Assembly: GCA_025331565.1 (NCBI GenBank)
Contig: JAFREQ010000095.1
Span: forward strand, 992,001-1,056,000
Origin: Holacanthus passer
Taxonomy: Eukaryota > Chordata > Actinopteri > Pomacanthidae
Reading direction: 5' to 3'
DNA length: 64,000 nt
A program made the translations under genes and the position numbers. The first letter of the stretch is position 1. Each line of letters starts with the position of its first letter. Below, piece after piece: positions 1 through 12,100 of the stretch. Under the pieces are notes generated by a model. It made no database searches, was not told where the DNA came from, and worked only from the letters and a program-made list of their open reading frames with translations.

Positions 1-673
1 TAACATTTATCATATGAATATAGTGGGGGTGGAACCTTTGTGCTGGCTCTGGTTGCTCTGGGGGGGTCAGTGAGGGCGCGCCCCTCCCGCTGCTCCTCAG
101 AGGCAATTTTGAGAGAGAAAGCGTCTACCTCGTCCTCACTACTCTACTTTCACCTGCTCTATACAGGTTACATTTATTTGTTGCCGTGGTCTTCGGGCCG
201 GAGACCCGTCACACAAATGTGCTTTTATTTACAAAATGTTGACTAGTCCATCCATCTTTTGTTGAGGAAATTCAGAGATGCCAACTTGAATGTGTTTGGA
301 TTGTGGGAGGAAGACGGAGGCAACTCGCAGGGGAAAATGGAAACTCATGAAAACCTTCTTACTGTGAGGCGACATATACTGACTATTCCTTCAAAGGAAA
401 AATGATAAATAAAATGATGTACTTCGATATTTGTACTTCCACATAATAAATCTCTGTAACCCAGTAAAATCCAGCACAATGTCATGAAATTATAATCAGA
501 CATTTGATGATATCTGTCTTTCCATCAGAGACTGTCTCTTTTGCTTGAATTTATTTTTTAAACGCTTCATTTAAACATGTTTTGTTGGCAGAAAAGTTGG
601 AAAGGATTTTTAAAAATCAATATATTTATGTAAGTTCATCAGTGTTTCAGAGTTTTGAATCTCTCTCTCTCAC
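1..673 (-). other. znf385d: znf385d intron 6 (partial)
   Basis: This is AT-rich intron sequence downstream of the exon 6 donor. No stretch encoding the expected HISSRRH continuation is present on the minus strand, so the next exon lies outside the window. I see no convincing repeat. The short open frames here have no recognisable product. Confidence 0.8.
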
Positions 674-855
674 CTGTTTTAGCTGAGTCTCTGAGTTGAC
701 GTGCACGTCGCAAGTCTCACAGTAAAACGTTTTGTTCTGCAGGCCCGTCGACGACTTGGTGGACGTGGCCAGTTTGCTCTTGACTCCCGGCCGGGGGAAG
801 GACTTGATGGAGCCCACGCCGGTCCTGGCCTCGAGCATCGTCTTGTGCTTCGTAC
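674..855 (-). CDS. znf385d: znf385d coding exon 6 (end of zinc finger 2, start of zinc finger 3)
   Basis: The exon starts after GAACCCGCAG in phase 1 and ends at CTAAAACAG|GTGAGA in phase 0. It encodes TKHKTMLEARTGVGSIKSF (second His of finger 2 and the basic segment after it), a short linker, then GLQNKTFYCETCDVHVNSE with the Cys pair of finger 3, ending at TQLKQ. The family continues HISSRRHKDR, so the His ligands of finger 3 are encoded by an exon to the left of position 1. Family proteins usually have FHCEICDVHVNS; here it is FYCETCDVHVNS, with both Cys retained. The flanking intron 5 is the shortest in the gene, about 1.2 kb. Confidence 0.95.
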
Positions 856-2068
856 CTGCGGGTTCAAACAGGAAGCAGCGAGGTCAGCACGTGAACTTCA
901 CCCTGCAGATTCTGCCTGAAGCAAAGGTGAGAGCTGAGGTTCTGTTGTCTGTTTTCTGATCTGGGAAATATGAGGGTGAGTGTGAAAAGGTCGACTCGTA
1001 AATTTTCCCTGATCAAAGTTGAGAAACCTGTTAAACTCATTCATGCAAAAGTTGCGTATTTCACCTGAGCTGTGTTTGTCTGGAGTGACTCAGACAACCA
1101 AAACCAATTCCACAGATCCAGAACTTTAGGATTGCTGCCGTAATATCCAACATGTTATTTTCTATAAATATTATATACTAAAGAAGCCGTTCCAAGTCTC
1201 GGCTAAACTGTTCTTCTTGGACTCAACAACGGAACCCAGAGGCGACTTTTCCTTCATTGAAAGGAGATGGAATATTTTGGCTGTTACAACTAAAACTAAC
1301 TAAAGGGATCCTGCCAAGACACTGATTTCCATCCACTTATCAAGAAAAGCTTACAACAATGGCTCAGTTACTCTCTGGCTGCTCTCTGCTCAACAGGCTT
1401 GATCAGTCTGAGCTCACATGGGAACCTTTCACTGCCTGGATATCTGTAACTTTGAGGTTGCGTAATCCGGTGACGGCTGCTGAAGACGTCAGCGGGTGTT
1501 TTTCTGTTGATACACTTTTATTTGATTTGTTCTCTTGTTCAAACTCAAAGTGTTCATGATTGAAAAACGCTATTATAAGCTAAAATCAACTGGACATTCC
1601 TGTGCATGAAGCTCTGACTGAAGACATGTTTGACTCCGCGTGCTGTCATGTCCCCACCGTGTGAATGAAGTATTAGAAATTAGTTTGACACAGTGATTCA
1701 GACTGTTTGCATAAGCAGCAAAGTCTCACAATACCTGATCAAACTCACATGGCTGCGATGAAAAAACCACAACCACTCCCCTAAAATTCAAAACTGTGTT
1801 TTTCACGGCTGACGATTATTGTTGAAGGCCGCCAATCCAACTCAAAGATGACAAAGAACACTTCAACACTTACGCTGGGTGATTGTGTAGAAACCCAGCA
1901 GATAACAACCTCCTTCACAAAAAGCATCGACTGGGCCAGAAAAATATTTCAACACTGCGGCTAGTGTGTGTTTTTCCTGGAACTTGCACGACATGAAATG
2001 GAACAGTCATGCAAAAGTCACATAGGAAGATCTGTCTGTCATAATTACTCCAAACACTCATCTCTCAC
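856..2068 (-). other. znf385d: znf385d intron 5
   Basis: The intron is about 1.2 kb with GT-AG borders matching exons 5 and 6. It is AT-rich, and no gene or recognisable mobile element was seen in it. Confidence 0.85.
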
Positions 2069-2416
2069 CGCTGTTGTGAGCCTCCAGCTGTGACGCCGAG
2101 TTGACCGCCACCTTACACAGCGAGCAGTACAGCAGACGTCGAGCTTTCTCCTCCTCCGTCTCCCCGTCGGTGTCGGCCTCGGGCTCGGCCTCGGGCTCCA
2201 GGTCCGGGGTTTCCGGAGGCGAGTTCAGCTCCGACGGCCTCTCGTCCCCTCCAGCAGCTGAGGTAGTCTCTGGGGCCGGGGCTGCCGTGGTGCTTGGGAC
2301 TATCGGCGAGGCCACGGGTGCCGGCGTCGGCGTCGTGAGGGCCATCAAGGACGCCAAGGGTTGTGCCAGTCTGAGCACGGGGGATAACGGGAGGGGCGCT
2401 GCTCCAGGAACGACAT
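2069..2416 (-). CDS. znf385d: znf385d coding exon 5 (Pro/Ala/Thr and acidic linker, zinc finger 2)
   Basis: This phase 1 to phase 1 exon of 348 nt lies between a CCTCCCTGCAG acceptor and a GTGAGAG donor. Its first two thirds encode a low-complexity linker rich in Pro, Ala and Thr, then a strongly acidic stretch (EPEAEPEADTDGETEEEKA). Finger 2 follows: LLYCSLCKVAVNSASQLEAHNSG, carrying both Cys and the first His. The second His is in exon 6 (TKH). The finger is essentially identical to ZNF385D as I recall it, while the linker is poorly conserved and compositionally biased, as is usual between the fingers of this family. The GC-rich exon produces a long antisense open frame at 2101-2442 that I regard as a shadow. 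Confidence 0.95.
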
Positions 2417-4084
2417 CTGCAGGGAGGAAAGAGATGATTTGATTTGAATCATATGGCTTCATCCATCATTGAGGGACAAAGATGTTTTATTCATGTCATT
2501 CAACCAACAGGTGGCTGAACATGTTTACTTTAGAGAATCATTCCTGTTTAGTCAGTGTGTTATTTAAAGACATGAGATGAAATGCAAACATGCAAAATAA
2601 GAAGTAGAGTGAATATAGAGTGATAGAAATGTTGATGAGGACACAAACGACAAAACATACTAACAAAATCAAAATTCAGTCACCACAGTTAAATCTGAGT
2701 GTAGAAATACAAATGTGTTTGTGATAATTATGTCAAGATAAATTTAGATATTCTGTTGATTTGTACATGTTGGTGAAGGCACAAGTGAGCATTTTTCTTT
2801 AAGCCATTGCCAGCAAGGTTCAAAGAGCTGAGAACAAATGAAGATCAGACACTGTTCCAAGCTGAAATGTTTCCTCTGTTAGAAAGTTAGAATATTTGAT
2901 ATTCTGTTGTAACGCTGCATGACAACAAAGCTTCTTCTTCAATGGCCCTGAGAGCACAACGTAAGAGAGCACATGCAAATAGAAAAAAAAACAAAAGCAA
3001 ATGCATTTAGAAAATATGCTGCAGAGGAAACAACCAAATGCACGAATGCTGCTCATCAGCTCAAACAATTCTTCTGCTTAAGGGAAATATTCATGCCCGG
3101 CAGAAATTGTCATGTCACTCAGTCGTACTAAATGAAATACAACTCAAAATTAAGACTAAAGTAAAGAATAAAATCTGTAAGTTTGCTTTGAAATGTAAAA
3201 AAAATAAGCAGTTAAATATGGCAAAGAATAAATAAAGTGAAATGTCACAAAATGACTCTTTTATTTCTAGATAAACCAACACAAGAAAAGAAAAGAAGTA
3301 GACTAGTCCAAACTGGGATGAAGGGATCAGACTTGACTTTCTAGACCGGAGACAAACAGAGCTGGTTTATATATGATGATAAAAAATGCTTAAAAACAAA
3401 ACTGTTCCAAGCTCATGAGATGGTTTTTCCTCTGACTATATGCCACGATCTGTCTGTACATATCAAACAAAAGCAATCTGTATTATTGAGATACTCGGCG
3501 GCTCTGTAAAATAATCCCTCCACTAATCCGCTGTGAGATCACATTAGCATGTTATACAAATAGCTGCTGTGTTCTGAGAGAAATGTCTGATATTTTTAGG
3601 AATAAAGACAACGGCGGATCGATGCATCTGACTCCTAAAACAACAGCACATGTCAGAGTGTGGAACACAGACGGCCGCCGCCACGTTCGCAAAAATGAAA
3701 TTTTGCCTCCGCGGCACCACCTGATCGATGCCAATGCCTCCGAGTTCTCCGCACTCCGGCGTCACGAAATGAAGATCAGCCAGCCAGGAGAGCAAATCAA
3801 TAGTGAATTATGTTATGCTATTTTTGTGAGCCATTATATATGGTTCTTATTTATCCCAGAGGTGGTGTCGGCCACAAAACTGCTCCCAGTTACATCGTCA
3901 CTGGATTCTGCCAAAGGCTCAAAAATACATCAGAGGTTGGAGCAGCAGGTATGTTTCTGTTCTGACCTGTGGCGAAAACATGCAGACATCATTTAATGAG
4001 AATAATCATGAAGAGCTTCTGTCCATTTATTTAGGCTAAAGTACTGAATGACCACCAGGGATCGCAGCTGATTTGACCTTTGCA

Positions 4085-4142
4085 CCGACGCTCTGAATGA
4101 AAGCTTCGGCTAAATGCTTCAAATGTATGTAAATGTATGCAA
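4085..4142 (+). repeat. short SINE-like tail fragment
   Basis: GACGCTCTGAATGAAAGCTTCGGC followed by TAAATGCTTCAAATGTATGTAAATGTATG resembles, with several changes, the common fish repeat end CTTTGGATAAAAGCGTCTGCTAAATG...AAATGTAAATG. It is only about 58 bases long and not decisive. Confidence 0.4.
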
Positions 4143-4829
4143 CACGGGTTTTTCTTCTAGTATTTGAGTATTTGTGAGCATCCAATCCATTAACCTTTGA
4201 AATGGGTTTCATGCACATTTATGCTCGTGGTAATACGCTCCTCTCACGGCTCAGTGACTCCAACTATGAAATTTGCTGCACTTTCATGAAACTCGCCACG
4301 GGCTCTGAATGCAGATCTTTAAAGTGATGAACACGAGCAGGTGATTGAATGTACAAAAAATGGGAAATCTGAATTAAAGCAAAGTCAGGGAAAGCTTTAA
4401 GAGGGTTTACACAGCTGATATGTAACAGAATCCTCAAACATGTGATAACAAATGGGTTATTTTTGCAGGATTGGTGAACAACAAAGCAGAGTCAAATTAA
4501 AGTCTGCATCATTTCCACACATTTTAAGAACCCTAATAAAGCATTAAGTGAAAAATTTGTCCTTTGGTAGAATATTTCACACCTGAACAAACAGGTGCAA
4601 TATGGGACTGTAAATTTCCAACTTGGCTGAATCAGTGTGTTAACGTATTGGTCAGGCTTCACACTCATGTTACTGGTATCTTGACTCTATTCACGCAGCA
4701 GGTCTGTCTGATCTGAATCAGCAACAAAGATACAACCAACAGCCAAAACAGACACCAATCGATGACTCTACATCTCACAACTGCACAGACTCTAATAATG
4801 TACTTTGTTGAGATCCTCCATCTAAACGT

Positions 4830-5660
4830 GATGCTTCATCAGGTTCGGGCCACAGTGGCCGTCGTCCTTCTCCAAAGCCACATCCTCCAGCTCTACCTCA
4901 AAGATCCTGAGGCCGTCCCAGGCCAGACGGGTTATATAATCCCTATAATAGTCAACTCAGGGCTCTTGGACATTTTTAAAGCACCTTCCACGGTGAGGAG
5001 TCCAGCAGGTATCCTAATGAGATACCTGACCCATCTCAACTGGCTCATCGCAGCCCAGTTCTACTCTGAGCTCCTTCCAGATGTCTGAGCTCGCACAGAG
5101 CAAGGTTCATTATTTCCAGTGTAGAGAGATGCTGTGCTCTCCTGGGCTGATGGTGAGTTTCCAAAAAATCAACTCAATACTCAACATCGACATGCATCCA
5201 ATGAGATTTTGGCTTTGGTGGGAAAAGTTAATTTTTAGTTTTTCCTTTAGTGAGTTCTGTAACTCAACTCTCCGATCCTGTAATACACTGGAACTTCATG
5301 AAAAGTCTCAAGAAATATATATATATAAAAATATAGAGGACGATACCAGGTTACTGATTATTTATATTTGTATGTCATGTGTAGCATCCAGTTAGCGTCC
5401 CGTTTCATGCTGCTTTTCATTACCTCAAGCAAACTGTTGAAAACTCATTTTGGCCTCTTGTATCCCAGCTCCATCCTGTCAGTCATTACCCAAAGCTCAT
5501 GACCATAGCTGAGGGTTGGAACATAGACCATCAGTTAAATCAAGAGCTTCACCATAAACTCAGCTCCTTCTTCACTGTGAGGCTCCAGTGCAGCGTCCAC
5601 ATCACAGCAGACACAGCATCAATCTGCCCGTCGAGCTCAGGCTCCATCATATCCTCACTC
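4830..5660 (-). mobile_element. Rex-like non-LTR retrotransposon relic (reverse transcriptase C-terminal part)
   Basis: The minus-strand translation of about 5470-5660 gives a degraded stretch with KKELS, then after a stop and frame change VYVPTLSYGHELWVMT. This is a signature I know from abundant fish LINE reverse-transcriptase C-terminal regions (YVPTLTYGHELWVMTER). The plus-strand DNA at 4880-4935 and 5065-5100 also resembles downstream parts of the same element family. Several stops and indels show it is long dead. It is 3'-biased, as usual for 5'-truncated LINE insertions. Confidence 0.8.
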
Positions 5661-7630
5661 ATACTGTTTTACAAAAGGTCATGATGGTTAAAGCCACATT
5701 GAAACTGAAAATTAGGCCTTTGTGTATTAAGATTAGAAACTTGATTACATGGTTAAACTACATTCAGCAGCTCAATTGTTTGTCTTTTCATTCTTCACTG
5801 CTGCTGCAGTTTCTTTTACCGACTGCCCGACCGGATCTGTCCATCGCATGACCAGGTGACCTTAAGCAAGAGCGTCTATCGATTCCTGTTGCCAGAGAAG
5901 GATTGAGCGTTCAGTGTTCAGCACCTACGACTGATTGACCTCTACCTGATGTCTGTGTGTGTTTCAGTCGACGCTGCAGATGCCTGCAGACTGATGTAGA
6001 GAAGCACATCTGGCATGAAAAGGCCATTATTCCAGGCTGTTACACTCAAAACCATGACTGGAACATTTATTTAAAGTCTGCGGGCTCTGAAAAAGGGACC
6101 AGTGACTTCACTTATTAGTTGTGTGTAATTTATGTTCTGTTTAATTTGAGCTGAGGCTGAATACGCTTCAGATGAGAGCCAGAAAATTTACCCAGTTCCT
6201 CCAATCTGCGTGCTCCCTTCGCACTGCCATGCTTTAAGCAAGATTTAACATGATCACAGTAATGTGAATTTAAACAAAGACGACATGAGTGTGATTAGAT
6301 TTAAACCATAAAACCAAATGCAAAAATGTTGGTTTGGAATATATTGTGTTTTTATTCATGTTCATTCCCACAGATGTTCAGCTAAACACACCTTCTCAGT
6401 CATGTTGGCAACCATCAGTTTTGACCCTAATGGTTTACAGCCAACCTAAGTGTAACTTTACATCACCACGTCCCATCAAGCCCGAGCCATTACCACGAGA
6501 ACAATAATTAATCTGTGAACTATTTACAAAGTGTCTGACCTTGTCACTCTTGATGAATAATGTTTATGCCACGAGCAGAGCGCCGGCGACCTCTTTGCTC
6601 CCCGCAATTAGCGACCACCTACTCCCAGTCCTCTCCGATGTGCCAGGCATCAAAACAACCTGAAATCACAGCGATTAACTCGCTCGGTCTCGCCTTGCTC
6701 ACCAGCGACAGAACGCTGCCATCACACCTGCTTCTCTGGGCAGCTTTTCAATGGCTCGGTCACCAGACTGAGCGCCGCTCCAGGAACAGTGCGACTAAAG
6801 GTTTGGTGTTTGCGTGAGCCAGCAAGTTTTTGCCTGTGACTCCTCATTTGACTTTTTTTTTCATCATGAATGAGCTAAAGGTTGTAATAAGAGATTCTCT
6901 GATCATTTGTGAGGGACTATTTTTCGGCGCCACGTTGCTTTTGCTGTGGCGTCACAGATTGCTTCGGTTCCTTTTCTCATTTTTCATCTTTCATTTATCA
7001 ACAGCAAGGAAGCATAATCAGCGTGATTTTCTCAACAAGAGAAATTTTCTCAGGCAGAGACTGACTCTACATTGACCCAGTGTTTTTGAGCAGCCTTCGT
7101 GAACTGCTGTATACTCAGTCCACAGTCGGGGAGAGTAAATTGCTCGGGTGCTATTATTAAGGAATGCTTCAACATTTTGGCCGTCTGCTTGTTTGCTCTG
7201 ATACCTGGAGTGTGAAGATCGATTTCAATTTCATCTTTATGAATTCAGTCGAGAGATGGCGCGTCATTTGTTTAGCCTATTGTAGCACAAAGACGGGCAG
7301 TGGGAAACAGCCTCCAAAAGAGGAAAAATGCACCTTCCAACATTTCTAATATTGAGCATGAAAGTTCATTCTTCACCCTGGAAATAGTAGTTTGGCATCT
7401 TATCATAATCTCATCTCAAGGTTCTCTTACTAGGTTTTTACTGAGCTTTTTAACTGCATCTCACAGTCTTCATCAGTGGATCAGTATTTTATAACAACAA
7501 AACCAAAGAATCATGTAGGTGTTGGTCAAAAAATGTGTAAAGCTGACAACAACCAGGCCTCATGCAGCCACTGTGCCAAGTCACTTTTCTATCTATACGT
7601 GTTAAAGAAATAAATGCAAGAAAAATTATT

Positions 7631-7985
7631 AGATGCTGGAGATTAGTTTAGCATGAAGACTGCAAGAAAATGGGAAACAGCGCCCCCCAGTGTTCAAAAA
7701 CACACCTTGTAAAACCATAACTTATCATTTTTGTCAATCAAGAAACAACTAGTCAACTATAGAGACGTGATATACATGTTAACATGGTGTATTTTTATCT
7801 TTGGACACACCTGTGCTACCTGTTAGCCTCAGCTTCAGGTCTTTATGCTAAGCTAGGCTCATCACCTCCTGCTTCTAACCCCACACTTGCACAGACATGA
7901 GAGTGGTATTGAGCTTTTCATCTAACACTCAGCAATAAAGCGAATAACTGTATTTCTCAAAATGTCAAATTTTCCCCTTGAAATA
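7631..7985 (+). repeat. fish interspersed repeat (MITE-like)
   Basis: The sequence has the order TTTAGCATGAAGACTGCAAG, a GGGAAACAGCG segment, ATGCTAAGCTAGGCT and a tail GACATGAGAGTGGTATTGAG, then CAGCAATAAAGCGAATAACT and CAAAATGTCAAAT. I recognise this as a widespread teleost interspersed repeat whose consensus ends AAAATGTCAAACTATTCCTTT. It is non-coding and moderately diverged. Confidence 0.65.
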
Positions 7986-8249
7986 ACACGTAGGCAAACA
8001 TTTGGAGTTGATAGACAGTTTAGACACAGACAGGCTAAACATTTGATGCCAAGCTTCTTCTTCTTTCTCAATTCTAACAGTCAGGACGACACAAGCCAGA
8101 GATGAAACCTGTTTAATAAATGTGATGTCTGATAGAAGAGTGAAGAAACTGAGCTCTGTCTTTATCTGTCTCTTATTACAAAGCCTGCTTGCGGAGGCCA
8201 TCCCATGTTAAGTCATGCATGTATTTGCCCTTGTGTTGGGGTGAAGCCA

Positions 8250-8465
8250 TCTACCACGGTATCATTAAAGAGCCATTTGCCGTTGGAAGGGCAGGTGATT
8301 AAAGTGTACTTTGGCTGGCCTAGGACGCCGTGCACTCTGGGAAGCCTCTAGTAATCCATATCCCCAGTCAGTGTGACCTAACTGGCTCTGCGAGGCCCAG
8401 TTAAGAACTCAATCCCCTCTCATTAATGGAGGTAATGACTGTGATCAATCTAAAGTTGGTATGGG
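8250..8465. promoter_or_regulatory. candidate conserved non-coding element in intron 4
   Basis: A complex, non-repetitive block (GGCAGGTGATTAAAGTGTAC, CTCATTAATGGAGGTAATGA, TGTGATCAATCTAAAG) with TAAT cores and an ATCAAT motif immediately before the purine tract. This is inference from composition only. Confidence 0.28.
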
Positions 8466-8479
8466 CGAGCGGGGCGTGA

Positions 8480-8780
8480 CAGCAAAGTGGGAGGAGGGAG
8501 AGGAAGGAAGAGATAGAGAGACCAGGTAAAAGAGAGAGGAGGATAAGAGGATAGGTTTAGGAAGATGGAAAAAGAGAAAAGTTAAATGAAAGTTAAAGTG
8601 GAAAAGTAAGCAAACAGAGGGAGCTCAAGTGTACGATATAAGAAAGAAAAAAGGGGAGAGGAGGAGAGGAAGGTAAGGGACGTGAGAAGGTGAGAGGAGA
8701 GAGATAACATTAAAAGAGAGTAATCGAGTATGGGACACAATTAAAGCGAGAGAAATCGAGAGGGTGGGAGTGGGGACGGC
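8480..8780 (+). repeat. purine-rich (GA) asymmetric tract
   Basis: About 300 bases of almost entirely A and G on the plus strand (GGAGGGAGAGGAAGGAAGAG, AAGAAAGAAAAAAGGGGAGA and similar) with few pyrimidines and no clean short period. Such polypurine strands can form triplex (H-DNA) structures. It separates two regulatory-looking blocks. Confidence 0.85.
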
Positions 8781-8919
8781 AACAAAGACGAGGAGAACGG
8801 AGAGAAAGGGAGATCAGGACAGGTGCTGCGACCCTTCGAGACAGGACACCGCCTCTTTTCTTTCCTCCGTTTGTACCTCAGCTTCTCCCGACTCCCCCCC
8901 GAGATTTGCTTTGGCGATG

Positions 8920-9130
8920 GAGGAGAAATACCGCTCTGAAATCCTTCCACTCCACTTAGGCTTTCAGGCAATCACACGACTCCCCAGAGATCTGATTACC
9001 TTTCTCAATGAAGCTGGATTAAGCTCTTTAATTAAAATGATTGGGCCTTATTATATGCTGTCACAACTTAAAGGACAGAAATCCCTCGTGGCTCTTGAGT
9101 TCTGTCAAATTTCATTCTACGTCTATGATT
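8920..9130. promoter_or_regulatory. candidate conserved non-coding element in intron 4, second block
   Basis: A non-repetitive block after the purine tract (TTTCAGGCAATCACACGACT, TAAGCTCTTTAATTAAAATG). It overlaps an open frame (8764-9180) that resembles no family, so non-coding function is the more likely reading if it is conserved. Confidence 0.25.
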
Positions 9131-12100
9131 CCCCCCCCCACCTCCCTCCCTTCTTGTCAATATTCAAAGTGAGTAAATGAGAAAAGAGTCACGGTTGAAT
9201 ATTCCTGGAATAAAAGATTGATAAGGTGAAAAATTTGCATTCACAAATAAGTGTGCATCAGCGCTTGCAATCATTTTTTTTGTTGAAGGGGGAAAAAAAA
9301 AAAAACCCGAGATATTTAACAGCAGCAGGAGTCATCGATTTGAATTCGCACTGATTTATCTCTTTCCAATTTCATTCGAAAGCAAATGATCCGCGGCTAA
9401 TTTCTGTTGGGAAGTTTGCGCCGTTACACACATCGCCGTCCAAAAATCCCCCACAAATGAGAACATTTGCAGCAGCAGCGACGCAGGTACGCAGCCAATC
9501 TAATCACACACTCATCAGGTTTCGCTGCTGTCTCTGACGGCTGCGTGTAAGGGCTTTTTCCAACCCAGCGCCCATGCACGGAGACTTGGGCACAAAGGCA
9601 GTTTTTTGGGGGGCGGTGGGGGGAGGGGAGGGCGTCGGCAGCCGATGGGGACCTGAGGAAGACGACTGAGGGGGTAAAAAGGCTCAGCTAGCCTCCTGCC
9701 TCCCTGCAGCCTGCTCCATTGTACAGCTGCTGTCAGTGCTGGCATGGCTCCCCTGACAATCTGCTCTTTAATAGCTAATATCAGGGTACATTTCCTCAGG
9801 CACTGGACTGGAACTGAGAGATGGCGGCTGTGCTGTGGGCATTTCTCTCTCTCTCTCTCTCCCTCTTTGCCTTTCTTGCTCTACTCTCTCTGGCGTAAGG
9901 ACACACAAACACACACACAAACTTGACAGGCGGCCGCTGAGTCATCCGGTTAATCTATACTACCTCGCCGCGTCCAGCTGTCCGTCCACCCCAGGACACA
10001 CACACCAAGTTCAACGGTGAAGTAAAGAACACGGTGCATTTTATGAAATCCACCCTGTGATCACACACGTTCACACAAGCTCGTTATTTCTCAACGACAC
10101 ACTGTTGTTTGAGCATCAATTTGAACGACCCTGAGCAGACGCACTTATGTAACGTAAAAGAACAGTTTTACTTCACAAAGAATTTCTCCCTTTGTGTTGC
10201 AGCGGTTTGTTTTGGTTGCATGTGTCGTTATAGTGACTTTCCAAACATAATATGCTACAAAACCTGGAACATATGATGCTGACATAAAAGATCACACAGC
10301 AATTCAGTGGAATCAACTAGTCTTCAAATTCATGTAAATAAGTTTTAATTAGTCGAAGTTAATTCAAATTTGTATTTGTCATTTTCAGACTTCAGAAGTC
10401 TTCAAATATTTGAAATCATGAGTTGAATGAATGAGTTTGCGCAACTCGTTAAATTAAAAGGGGAACTTTTAAACATCAGTGTCTGTTTACAAAACCAAAG
10501 AAGAACAACTGTTCAAATGAAAAACCTTGTATCTGAAGCCTCGGGCGGCTCCGGTGAGAGCTGTGTGATAAATCGCCTCAAGTAACCTGCTCCTCATCTC
10601 TGCTTGAGACCGGCGGCTCGAGGCTGCATTAGCTGCTACTTGAACAACACACCCGAGTCTCCGACCGCAGCGTCAGCGGTCGAGTTGCAATTTGGGTGAA
10701 GCAGAAAACGTGGAATAAAAAAACCCACGATATCTCAGGTTCAATTTTGATCTCTTGTTCAACTGTCCATCATGAGTCTGACAATGTGATAGGAGAAATC
10801 GATGGTGGGCTGTTTTAGGTTTCTAAAGGAAAGCGTAATAGACTTCCCAGCATGCACTTTGAGACTTAAAACTCTCCCTTCTTTCATGTAGTTTGAGGAA
10901 AATGGACATGATGGAAACTTGCTGTAACTTTGCTTACCACATTGAAGGTTAGTATCGGGTTCACGGCAACACACATCTAATTGAACAAGGTCACTGAGCA
11001 ACCTGACGTGTTGTCCTTTAACGCAATTTACCACAAAGGGGCCACGAATGTAAGATCTTTGTTGCAGCTGAAGACTCTTTTTAAAATAATGTAATTGTCA
11101 GTGAAACTAAACAGTTGTTGATAAAACTTATTTGAAGTCCATTGAACTTCTCGAGGTCAGTGAGCTCAACTGGGTCAGTTTCACACAACAAGACGACTTT
11201 GAATCAATTAGTCGAATCACATTTTTAAGGCAGCAATGAAACTTCCATTTTTGGTTGAACCAGCTTAAATATTTTACAGTGTTTTCCTATAAAAAAATAA
11301 CAGCCGCCACAACAAAAAAACACTCAGTATTAATGAAGTAATTAGACCTCTCATTACAAAACAGCTGCTGAATGGCACAATCAGGAATATTGAAATAAAA
11401 ATAAGCAGCTACCTCACGTTGTTCCCACCACTGGGTATGTTGTGCCCTGGAATAAAAATTATTACTGACCAAATATTTTTTTTCGCTGTTAATTTTAGAG
11501 CAAAACAAACCCGATGAAAGGCCTCTCTGCGAAAGCAAACAGAGCCGGGCCTGCCTGTTGTTTCTGCCTCCTCTCACTACGGCCATTACTCTTCCCCTGA
11601 ACTCGGCTTTTCATTAGAGCGAGTTCGCTGCCGCTGATATACTGTCAAATACTTCAGCCTTGCAGATAATGCTGCGTTTAACCGCCTCAACAATTAATTC
11701 TTCTGACATCTGAGCACATTAATATTCATTACCCGGTGCCACTTGTGACAAACCGCCGCCCCCGCACGCTGTAGATATGATAGAGAGATGGAGTAGAAAT
11801 GTGCCCGTGTTTTTTTAAGAGCACTGAAATGATTAATAGGCATTTGGCTGTTTGGCTGTTGTTGAAGGTCTCCGAGGTTTTTGTCGGTGCATAATGTCTT
11901 TGTATTCTTCAGTTTTGTATGATTTCTAAGTGTATGTTTAATGTCAGGTCCGTGTCGAGTCCATTACGGATTCGTATCTCGGTGCAGGTAGAGTGGGAGG
12001 ACGTCAGTGTCTGAACACATCTTTACTGTTTAGCCTTCTAGTTATAAGTGTTGGGAGGGATTAAAGCTATAAATGTTCGTGCAAACTGGATGCAAACACC

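Noticed and set aside
2101..2442. 113-codon plus-strand frame over exon 5
   Set aside because: It is an antisense shadow of the GC-rich znf385d exon 5.
3583..3996. 137-codon plus-strand frame
   Set aside because: There is no recognisable domain, splice context or codon bias; it is better explained as a chance frame over a possible regulatory block.
8764..9180. 138-codon plus-strand frame
   Set aside because: It starts inside the purine tract and has no family resemblance.
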